NCBI GenBank assembly: GCA_036265815.1
Contig: DATAOI010000036.1
Coordinates: forward strand, 1-64,000
DNA from: Gemmatimonadales bacterium
GTDB taxonomy: Bacteria; Gemmatimonadota; Gemmatimonadetes; Gemmatimonadales; GWC2-71-9
DNA length: 64,000 nucleotides
Reading direction: 5' to 3'
The position numbers and the translations under genes are program-made. The notes beneath the pieces are model-generated. The model did no database searches, was not told where the DNA came from, and saw nothing but the letters and a program-made list of their open reading frames with translations. Shown one piece after another: positions 53,539 to 62,141 of this stretch. Every line of letters starts with the position of its first letter. Position 1 is the stretch's first letter.

Positions 53539-55428
53539 TCACCAGGCGATGCCGTAGTCCTCTCCGTGGTTGCTGGACGCCCCCCACATCGTCCCGTGCC
53601 GGCGGTCAAAGAGGATGGCGTTGATCGGTCCCGAGGTGCGCTCCTCGAACTCCAGCGTGTACCCCATCCGCTGGAGCGCGGTGCGGACGCTGTCCGGCGT
53701 GGCTGACGCCAGCAGCATGTGGCCCGGCCGAGCCTCGTGCTCGCCGAACGATGAGCGCATCTGGTAGCTGTTGATGTTGGGAGCCTCCGAGGCCTGCTGC
53801 GGCGTCATCCCGAACTCCACGATATCCAGGAAGAACTGGAGCAGGTTCTGATCCTGCGAGTCGCCGCCCTGCACGGCGAACGCCAGGAATGGGAGCCCAT
53901 TCTTGAGCGCCAGCGTGGGGGTGAGCGTGACGCGCGGGTGCTTGCCGGGTTGGATCACGTTGTAGGGCTCATCTTCCGGCCGGGTGACGAAGCTCTGGGC
54001 CCGCTGGCTCAGCCCCACGCCGGTGTGACCGGCGATCACCGCGGGCACCCATCCGCCGCTCGGCGTGATCGAGACGACCCACCCCGCCTCGTCCGCCGCC
54101 TCGATGGACGTGGTGCCGCGGTAGAACTGCTCACGAAATAGCGAGTCTGTCGCTGCCGGCGCCAGCGAGCTCTTGGTCTTTTCCCCACGCTTCAGCAGTG
54201 TGTCCGGCGGCGGCACCACGGTCCACCGGGCGAGCAGGTTCGCGAAGGGATTGGTCTGACCCTGGAAGGGATACGGGTCGCCGGGGCGCACGTCGGGGTC
54301 GTTCCGGGTCGAGTCGATCCGTTGGATCCGGCTCTTGGCGTACGCCTTCGAGAGCAGGCCGCGCACCGGCTCTTCGGGAGGAAACGCGGGATCGCCGTAG
54401 TAGAAGTCGCGGTCGGCATAGGCCAGGTTCATCACCTGGTACAGCGTATGGATGTACTTGGGCGAGTTGTAGCCCATCGGCTTCAGCTCGACGTTCTCCA
54501 GCATGTTGAGTGCCTGCAGCATGACCGGTCCCTGCTGCCAGATCGGAAGCTTGTAGACCTCGATCCCCTTGTAGGTGGTGCTCAACGGCGTCTCGGTCTT
54601 GACCCGCCAGTGCGCCAGATCGGCGGCGGTGATGAGGCCGCCCTCCTCCTGGACGCCGCGTACCAGCTCGCGGCCGATGTCTCCCTTGTAGAACCGGTCG
54701 TACGCGGCGTAGATCGCCTCCTTCCGGCTCTTTCCCGCCCGCCGGGCCGCGCGCTCAGCAGCCACCAGCTTGCGCAGGGTCACGGCGAGGTCTTTCTGAA
54801 CGAATACCTCGCCCGGCTCGGGCGCCTCTCGGGTCTCTCCCTGATGCGGCAGGAAGACGGCGCGCGAATACTTCCACTGCTTGATCCGCCCTTTCTCGCG
54901 TTCGATGAAGTCGGCGGTCTCCGCCTCGATGGGGTAGCCGTCGGCCATCTGGATGGCGGGCGCCAGCACGTCCGCCAGGCTGAGGGTGCCGTACTCGGCA
55001 AGCATGGTCATCAGACCGCCCGGGGTCCCCGGCGTAATCGCCGCGAGCGGGCCGTATTCGGGCGGGTACCGGTAGCCCTTCCCGCGATAGAATTCGACCG
55101 TGGCGCCGGCCGGTGCCACTCCCAGGGCATCGATCCCGATCACCCGCTTGAGGCCCGGATGATAGATGAGCGCCTGGGTCTCGCCGCCCCACGACAGCAC
55201 GTCCCACATGGTGGTGACCGCGGCCAGCATCGCACAGGCGGCGTCGACGGCGTTGCCACCCTTCTGGAACATGGCCGCGCCGGCGGTGGCGGCCAGCGGC
55301 TTCCCGGTGATGGCGAGCCAATGTCGGGCGTGGAGGGGAGGCTTCTCGGTCTGCTGAGCGGCGAGAGGCACCGATGAGAGAAGGCAGGTCAGGGCAGCAA
55401 CGTAGGCTGCTCGGCACCGAGGTGTCAT
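53539..55428 (-). CDS. Gamma-glutamyltransferase family protein, exported
   Basis: 629 residues with a signal peptide (about 1-24). The GGT fold is shown by MFQKGGNAVDAACAMLAA, WGGETQALIYH, GTPGGLMTMLAEYG and the small-subunit start. The nucleophile Thr is in YRGTTSIEAADEAGWVVSIT, about residue 440, where the proenzyme would cut itself. GGTs transfer or hydrolyse gamma-glutamyl groups of glutathione or peptides; the changed residues after the nucleophile (TTS, not TTH) leave the substrate open. It diverges from the S9 peptidase gene with a 176-base gap. Confidence 0.88.
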   Translation of the reverse strand: MTPRCRAAYVAALTCLLSSVPLAAQQTEKPPLHARHWLAITGKPLAATAGAAMFQKGGNAVDAACAMLAAVTTMWDVLSWGGETQALIYHPGLKRVIGIDALGVAPAGATVEFYRGKGYRYPPEYGPLAAITPGTPGGLMTMLAEYGTLSLADVLAPAIQMADGYPIEAETADFIEREKGRIKQWKYSRAVFLPHQGETREAPEPGEVFVQKDLAVTLRKLVAAERAARRAGKSRKEAIYAAYDRFYKGDIGRELVRGVQEEGGLITAADLAHWRVKTETPLSTTYKGIEVYKLPIWQQGPVMLQALNMLENVELKPMGYNSPKYIHTLYQVMNLAYADRDFYYGDPAFPPEEPVRGLLSKAYAKSRIQRIDSTRNDPDVRPGDPYPFQGQTNPFANLLARWTVVPPPDTLLKRGEKTKSSLAPAATDSLFREQFYRGTTSIEAADEAGWVVSITPSGGWVPAVIAGHTGVGLSQRAQSFVTRPEDEPYNVIQPGKHPRVTLTPTLALKNGLPFLAFAVQGGDSQDQNLLQFFLDIVEFGMTPQQASEAPNINSYQMRSSFGEHEARPGHMLLASATPDSVRTALQRMGYTLEFEERTSGPINAILFDRRHGTMWGASSNHGEDYGIAW

Positions 55429-55604
55429 GTTCGATCTCCACTACCTCGAAAGAAAATGCGTCAGCTCCCGGGCGACTCCTCCTGCGGACTGGCCCGCTTA
55501 TCAAGATGGACCTCAGCGGCCGGACCACAAGATCGTGCCCGCACGGGTTCGGTCCTGGCGGCGTGCAGGGATGCCGCCCGGTGGCGGTGCCTGTAGAATT
55601 GAGC

Positions 55605-57575
55605 ATGTGCCAGGACTTGGCCCGAGTCGCGCTCGCTCTCACCTTGCTGCTCTGCTGGACAGCCGCGCACGCCCAGGACTCCGCCACCATCTCGCCCAAC
55701 GAAAACCTGGTCACCGACGGCGTGCCGCCGATTCCCGCCGCCATCGCCCAGGCCGCCCGGCGCTACACCGAGTCGCGCTCGGCGTCGCTGCTGGACTGGC
55801 ACCCTGCCAGGCGGGAGATCCTGATCAGCACCCGCTTCGCCAACACGCCGCAGATTCACCGGGTGGTCTCGCCGGGCGGCGCCCGCACCCAGCTCACCTT
55901 CGCCGAGGAGCCGGTCTCCCAGGCGGTCTACGAGCCGCGGACCGGGCGCTACTTTCTCTTTCTCAAGGACGCGGGGGGCAACGAGTTCTCCCAGATCTAC
56001 CGGTTCGATCTCCCCGGCGGCGAGATCACCCTGCTCACCGACGGACGCTCGCAGAACGGCGGCATCGAGTGGTCCACCGCCGGCGACCGCATCGCCTACG
56101 GCTCGACCCGGCGCAACGGCACCGACCGCGACATCTACGTGATGAACCCGGCGGATCCGAAGACCGATCGTCTCCTGCTCCAGGTACAAGGCGGAGGATG
56201 GGGGGTAACCGACTGGTCGGCGGATGACCGGACGCTCATCGCCGAAGAGACCCGCTCGGTGACCCAGAGCTCACTCTGGCTGGTAGACGTGACGCGGGGA
56301 GAGAAGTCCCCGCTGATGCCGGCCGACACGGGCGACACCGCGGTCTACTCTGCGGCACGATTCAGCCGGGACGGGCGGGGCGTGTACCTGATCACCGATC
56401 AGGGATCGGAGTTCCGGCGGCTGGCCTTCATGGACCTGACCAGCCGGCGGATCACTCCACTGACGCCCCGGATCGACTGGGATGTCGACCAGTTCGAGCT
56501 CTCCTGGGACGGGAGCACGATCGCCTTCGTGGCCAATGAGGAAGGGGTCTCGAGGCTCTACCTGCTCGACACCAGGACGCGGCGCATTCGTAGCGTTCCC
56601 GGCCTCGCGTCCGGCATCATCAGCGGGCTCGTGTGGCAACGCGGCGGCGGGCGGCTGGGATTCACACTGGTGACGACCCGCTCCCCGGGCGACGCCTACT
56701 CACTCGATCCGGGCACCGGGAAGCTCACCCGATGGACCGAGAGCGAGACCGGCGGGCTCGATACCTCCGTCCTGCCCACTCCTGCGCTCATCCGCTGGCC
56801 CAGCTTCGACGGGCGCCAGATCTCGGGATTCTACTCTCGGCCACCGGCGCGGTTCTCCGGCAAACGGCCGGTGGTGATCAACATTCATGGGGGACCCGAA
56901 GGCCAGGCGCGACCGGGATTTCTCGGCCGGAGCAACTACCTCCTGAACGAGCTGGGCGTGGCGATCATCGCGCCCAATGTCCGGGGGTCGACCGGCTACG
57001 GGAAATCCTTCGTCAAGCTCGACAACGGGGTCAAGCGGGAAGACACCGTGAAGGACATCGGCGCGCTGCTCGACTGGATTGGCCGGCAACCCGAGCTGGA
57101 CGGCTCCAGGGTGATGGTGACCGGCGGCAGCTACGGCGGTTACATGACCCTCATGGTCGCGACCACGTACAACGACCGGATCTGCTGCTCACTCGACGTG
57201 GTGGGGATCTCCAACCTCGCCACCTTCCTCGCCCATACGGAGAGCTATCGGCGGGATCTCCGGCGGGTGGAGTACGGTGACGAGCGCGACCCGGAGACGC
57301 GTGCCTTCATGGAGCGCACCGCCCCGGCCAACAACGCCGCCAAGATCACCAAGCCGCTGTTCGTGGTTCAGGGGGCCAACGATCCCCGGGTGCCGCGGAG
57401 CGAGGCGGAGCAGATGGTCGCCACTGTCAAGCGGAACGCCAATCCGGTCTGGTACCTGCTGGCCAAAGACGAGGGGCACGGATTCCGGAAGAAGGCGAAC
57501 GCGGACTTCCAGTTCTATGCCAGCGTGGAGTTCATCCGAAATTATCTGCTGGGCGAGGGAGGAGCGCACCCCTAG
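55605..57575 (+). CDS. S9 family (prolyl oligopeptidase-like) peptidase, exported
   Basis: 656 residues. A signal peptide ends near AHAQD (about 24). The N-terminal two-thirds forms a WD/beta-propeller-like region, and the C-terminal alpha/beta-hydrolase domain carries Ser509 in GGSYGGYMT, Asp593 in GANDPRVP and His625 in DEGHGF, a complete triad. It should cut oligopeptides outside the cytoplasmic membrane. The reading frame extends back to 55374, but ATG 55605 is chosen because the signal peptide starts there. Its stop overlaps the start of the next, convergent gene by four bases. Confidence 0.92.
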   Translation: MCQDLARVALALTLLLCWTAAHAQDSATISPNENLVTDGVPPIPAAIAQAARRYTESRSASLLDWHPARREILISTRFANTPQIHRVVSPGGARTQLTFAEEPVSQAVYEPRTGRYFLFLKDAGGNEFSQIYRFDLPGGEITLLTDGRSQNGGIEWSTAGDRIAYGSTRRNGTDRDIYVMNPADPKTDRLLLQVQGGGWGVTDWSADDRTLIAEETRSVTQSSLWLVDVTRGEKSPLMPADTGDTAVYSAARFSRDGRGVYLITDQGSEFRRLAFMDLTSRRITPLTPRIDWDVDQFELSWDGSTIAFVANEEGVSRLYLLDTRTRRIRSVPGLASGIISGLVWQRGGGRLGFTLVTTRSPGDAYSLDPGTGKLTRWTESETGGLDTSVLPTPALIRWPSFDGRQISGFYSRPPARFSGKRPVVINIHGGPEGQARPGFLGRSNYLLNELGVAIIAPNVRGSTGYGKSFVKLDNGVKREDTVKDIGALLDWIGRQPELDGSRVMVTGGSYGGYMTLMVATTYNDRICCSLDVVGISNLATFLAHTESYRRDLRRVEYGDERDPETRAFMERTAPANNAAKITKPLFVVQGANDPRVPRSEAEQMVATVKRNANPVWYLLAKDEGHGFRKKANADFQFYASVEFIRNYLLGEGGAHP

Positions 57576-58396
57576 GGGCGCTCCGAAGCGAAGGCCCCGT
57601 TGATCTCGGAAAATGGAATGGCGCGGGCCAGCCCGGTGAATGTTCCACGCTCCGCGATCTCCTTCGCCGCCTCCAGGAAACCAGTCCATGCGACGCGGGC
57701 CAGTGCGCCGCCGACGCTGATGCGCCGCACCCCCGCCGCGGCGAGCTCTGCCACCGTGGCGAGCTCGCTGCCGACCAGCACGTTGACCGGCTTGGGAGCT
57801 ACGGCCGCGACCACCGCTCCGATCTCGCCCCGGCTACGCAGACCCGGTGCGTAGAGGCAATCGGCGCCCGCCTCCGCGTAGGCGGTGAGCCGTCGGATCG
57901 TTTCCGCCAGGTCGGGGCGGCCGACGATGAAGCCTTCCGATCGGCCGGTGAGCAGGACGCCCGAGCGGCTCGCGTCGATCGCCCGCCGCGCCGCCCGGAC
58001 GCGCTCGACGGAGAGAGCGAAGTCGAAGAGCGGATTGGACGGGTCGCCGGTCGAGTCCTCGATCGAGAGTCCGGCGACCCCAGTACCCACTGCGGCCGCG
58101 ACGTTGGCGGCTACGTCGGCCGGCTCGGTTGCGAATCCCCCTTCGAAGTCTCCGTTGACCGGCACCTCGACGCTCCGGGCTATCTCGCGAAAGTGGTCCA
58201 GGGCCTGGTCCAGCGACACCGCGTTGTCGGGCCGGCCCTGGGACCAGGCGAACCCCGAGCTGGTGGTGGCGAGCGCCTGGAATCCCAGGCGGGCCAGCAG
58301 GCGCGCGCTGCCCACGTCCCACGGGTTGGGGATGAGGAAGCAGCCGGCCTCGTGGAGTCGCCGAAACACCCGGCAGCGCTCGGACATCTGGCTCAT
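57572..58396 (-). CDS. Isocitrate lyase/PEP mutase superfamily protein
   Basis: 274 residues of the ICL/PEPM TIM-barrel family: FLIPNPWDVGSARLLARLGF, then VPVNGDFEGGF and LSIEDSTGD, with metal-binding acidic residues. Members cleave or rearrange C-C or C-P bonds of 2-hydroxy- or phospho-acids; the missing KKCGH-type catalytic loop means that it is not isocitrate lyase itself. Likely a carboxyphosphonoenolpyruvate or oxaloacetate-type hydrolase of unknown substrate. It is convergent with the S9 peptidase, with a four-base overlap. Confidence 0.85.
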   Translation of the reverse strand: MSQMSERCRVFRRLHEAGCFLIPNPWDVGSARLLARLGFQALATTSSGFAWSQGRPDNAVSLDQALDHFREIARSVEVPVNGDFEGGFATEPADVAANVAAAVGTGVAGLSIEDSTGDPSNPLFDFALSVERVRAARRAIDASRSGVLLTGRSEGFIVGRPDLAETIRRLTAYAEAGADCLYAPGLRSRGEIGAVVAAVAPKPVNVLVGSELATVAELAAAGVRRISVGGALARVAWTGFLEAAKEIAERGTFTGLARAIPFSEINGAFASERP

Positions 58397-58398
58397 AG

Positions 58399-59421
<1,023 letters not shown>

Positions 59422-59426
59422 AGCAT

Positions 59427-60110
59427 ATGACAGCGACACATACGACCTGGGTGGCCGCTCTAGTGTCCGCCGCCCTCGGAACGGCATGCAGCAGTGCATC
59501 CGGAGGAGCCCCGGCGCCGGCTCCCGCGCCGGCCCATGAGTCAGCCGCCCGCCGGCAAAGCGACCTGGCGGCCATGGCCAGGGCGAGGGCCGACAGCGTC
59601 CGTCATCCCTACACCGAGGCGGACGTTCGGTTCATGTCTCACATGATCGGCCATCATGCCCAGGCGATCGTGATGTCGGGCTGGGCGCCCACTCACGGTG
59701 CCAGCTCGTCAGTGCGCATCCTGGCCGAGCGGATCATCAACGCCCAGCAGGACGAGATCGCGACGATGCAGCGGTGGCTGGGCGACCGCCAGAAGCCCGT
59801 GCCGCAAGTGACGGACACTGGGATGGGGATGACGATGGCGGGTGGCGAGCAGATGTTGATGCCGGGAATGCTCACCCCGGATCAGATGAAACAGCTCGAC
59901 CAGGCCAAGGGCAGCGAGTTCGACCGCCGGTTTCTCAGGTTCATGATCCAACACCATCGCGGCGCCGTGTCCATGGTCAAGGACCTGTTCGGGACCTACG
60001 GCGCCGGCCAGGATGAGACGGTGTTCAAGTTCGCCTCTGACGTCAACGTCGATCAGACCACAGAGATTGCCCGAATGGAGAAGATGCTCGCGGTTCTTCC
60101 GCCCGGCTGA
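59427..60110 (+). CDS. DUF305-domain lipoprotein or secreted protein
   Basis: 227 residues. A hydrophobic start ends near GTACSS, a possible lipobox; a Pro/Ala spacer follows. Two DUF305-like halves share the FM-HMI-HH pattern: FMSHMIGHHAQAIVMS (about 70-85) and FLRFMIQHHRGAVSMV (about 170-185), giving paired His residues and Met-rich stretches suited to metal binding. This family is often linked to copper, which is inference here. The gene precedes the LVIVD-repeat gene by about 40 bases. No clear ribosome site precedes the ATG. Confidence 0.85.
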   Translation: MTATHTTWVAALVSAALGTACSSASGGAPAPAPAPAHESAARRQSDLAAMARARADSVRHPYTEADVRFMSHMIGHHAQAIVMSGWAPTHGASSSVRILAERIINAQQDEIATMQRWLGDRQKPVPQVTDTGMGMTMAGGEQMLMPGMLTPDQMKQLDQAKGSEFDRRFLRFMIQHHRGAVSMVKDLFGTYGAGQDETVFKFASDVNVDQTTEIARMEKMLAVLPPG

Positions 60111-60151
60111 CACTCCTCATGATTCCCTCTGCTCCCCCAAAGGACATCGCA

Positions 60152-62134
60152 ATGCGCTTCGCCGCCCCGATGCTTTCCCTGTCACTTGCCGCCGGGCTCC
60201 TGATGGCGACGGCATGCGCCCATTCGACCTCCAGCTCCAGCATGTCGTCGTCCGCGGCGGCGCCGAACCCCGACCCGCGCGTGGGGCTCCACGCCGGAGT
60301 CATGGATGCCGGCGAGGCGGTGTGGAACCTGAAGGTGGACTCCAAGAATCCTCCCTCGCCCAAGTTCGCGGGCGAGACCAATTCCGACCTCTCCTTCACC
60401 GGCCACTACGCCATCCAGGGCAGCTACAATGGGTATCAGGTCTGGGACATCGCCAACCCCAGCAAGCCCTCGCTGGAGACGGCGTACGTCTGCCCCGCGT
60501 CGCAGAGCGACGTCTCGGTCTACAAGAACCTGCTCTTCGTGTCGGGGGAAGGCCTCTCCGCGCGGCTCGACTGCGGGGCCGAGGGCGTGCCGGACACGGT
60601 GAGCAAGGAGCGGCTGCGCGGCCTTCGCATCTTCGACATCAGCGATCTCGCCAACCCCAAGAACGTCGGTAACGTGCAGACCTGCCGGGGTTCGCATACT
60701 CATACGGTGGTGGTCGATCCCAAGGATAGCGAGAACGTCTACGTCTACATCTCGGGCTCGGCCAGCGTGCGGTCGCCGAGCGAGCTCCCCGGCTGCTCCA
60801 ATGCGATGCCGGAAAGCGATACCAGCTCGGCACTATTCCGCATCGAGGTCATCAAGGTACCGGTGGCCCATCCGGAGCAGGCGGCCATCGTCAATTCCCC
60901 GCGGATCTTCGAGAACCTCGTGGCGCCCCCCAAGCACGGCGACACGCCGGAGGACAGCATCGCCAAGGTGAAGGAGCTCGCCGACGCGCGCGCTCACGGC
61001 GGGTTCATCGTGACGATGCACGGTGAAGACAGGGTCCTGTCGGACCAGTACACCGGCCCGATGCTCGACAGCATCGTCGCGGCCCGGAAGGGCACCGGCG
61101 CGCCGACCGCGGCCGACAGCGCCACGCTGCGCGAGGCGCTCCCCCACATCATCGCGGCGATGATGGGCCCCGAGCCCAAGGCGGAGAACGGCCCGCCTCC
61201 CGGCCCGACCCAGTGCCATGACATCACGGTCTATCCGGCGATCGGCCTGGCCGGTGGCGCCTGCGAGGGCTACGGGCTGCTGCTCGACATCAGCGATCCG
61301 GTCCATCCGAAGCGCATCGATGCCGTGGCCGACTCCAACTTCTCCTACTGGCATTCGGCCACGCTCAACAACGACGGGACCAAGGCGCTGTTCTCCGACG
61401 AGTGGGGTGGCGGCGGCCAAGCCAAGTGTCGCGCCACCGATAAGCGCGAGTGGGGCGCGGACGCAATCTTCACCATCGTCGATCGGAAGCTGCACTTCCA
61501 GAGCTATTACAAGCTCCCGGCGCCGCAGACCCCGGAGGAGAACTGCGTGGCCCACAACGGGTCGCTGATCCCGATTCCGGGCCGGGACGTGATGGTGCAG
61601 GCGTGGTATCAGGGCGGCATCTCGGTGTTCGACTGGACTGATGCCGCGCATCCCAAGGAGATCGCCTTCTTCGACCGCGGGCCGATGGACTCCACCAGGA
61701 TGGTCGGGGCCGGATACTGGTCCGCCTACTGGTACAACGGGGTCATCGTCACCTCCGAGATCGCCCGCGGTCTCGACATCTTCGACCTGACGCCCAGCGC
61801 GTTCCTCTCACAGAACGAGATCGACGCCGCCAAGTCGGTGCACTTCGACTACCTGAACGTGCAGGGACAGCCCCGGATCGTCTGGCCCGCCACCTTTGCG
61901 CTGGCGCGGGCGTACCTGGACCAGCTGGAGCGGTCGAAGGGGCTGGATGCGGGCCGGATCGCCGCCACGCGGTCGGCGCTGGCCGACGCCGAGAAGGCCT
62001 CGGGCACGGCGCGGCAGGACGCGTTGACCAAGGTGGCCACGGAGCTGGACGGAGAGTCGGGCGGGGCGGGGGATGCCGCGAAGGTGCGGACGCTCGCTGG
62101 CGCGGTCCGGCAGTTGGCGGGGGCGACGACCTGA
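60152..62134 (+). CDS. Exported LVIVD-repeat protein
   Basis: 660 residues. A signal peptide or lipoprotein leader covers about 1-23 (SLAAGLLMATACAH). The body repeats beta-propeller-like units containing LVIVD-type phrases: YQVWDIANPSKP, LRIFDISDLANPKN, YGLLLDISDPVHPKRI and ISVFDWTDAAHPKEI. The family is surface-exposed and uncharacterised. AAAGGA about seven bases before ATG 60152 sets the start. It follows the DUF305 gene on the same strand, an arrangement that suggests cooperation. Four Cys pairs in the body could form disulfides. Confidence 0.88.
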   Translation: MRFAAPMLSLSLAAGLLMATACAHSTSSSSMSSSAAAPNPDPRVGLHAGVMDAGEAVWNLKVDSKNPPSPKFAGETNSDLSFTGHYAIQGSYNGYQVWDIANPSKPSLETAYVCPASQSDVSVYKNLLFVSGEGLSARLDCGAEGVPDTVSKERLRGLRIFDISDLANPKNVGNVQTCRGSHTHTVVVDPKDSENVYVYISGSASVRSPSELPGCSNAMPESDTSSALFRIEVIKVPVAHPEQAAIVNSPRIFENLVAPPKHGDTPEDSIAKVKELADARAHGGFIVTMHGEDRVLSDQYTGPMLDSIVAARKGTGAPTAADSATLREALPHIIAAMMGPEPKAENGPPPGPTQCHDITVYPAIGLAGGACEGYGLLLDISDPVHPKRIDAVADSNFSYWHSATLNNDGTKALFSDEWGGGGQAKCRATDKREWGADAIFTIVDRKLHFQSYYKLPAPQTPEENCVAHNGSLIPIPGRDVMVQAWYQGGISVFDWTDAAHPKEIAFFDRGPMDSTRMVGAGYWSAYWYNGVIVTSEIARGLDIFDLTPSAFLSQNEIDAAKSVHFDYLNVQGQPRIVWPATFALARAYLDQLERSKGLDAGRIAATRSALADAEKASGTARQDALTKVATELDGESGGAGDAAKVRTLAGAVRQLAGATT

Positions 62135-62141
62135 CGCCTGG

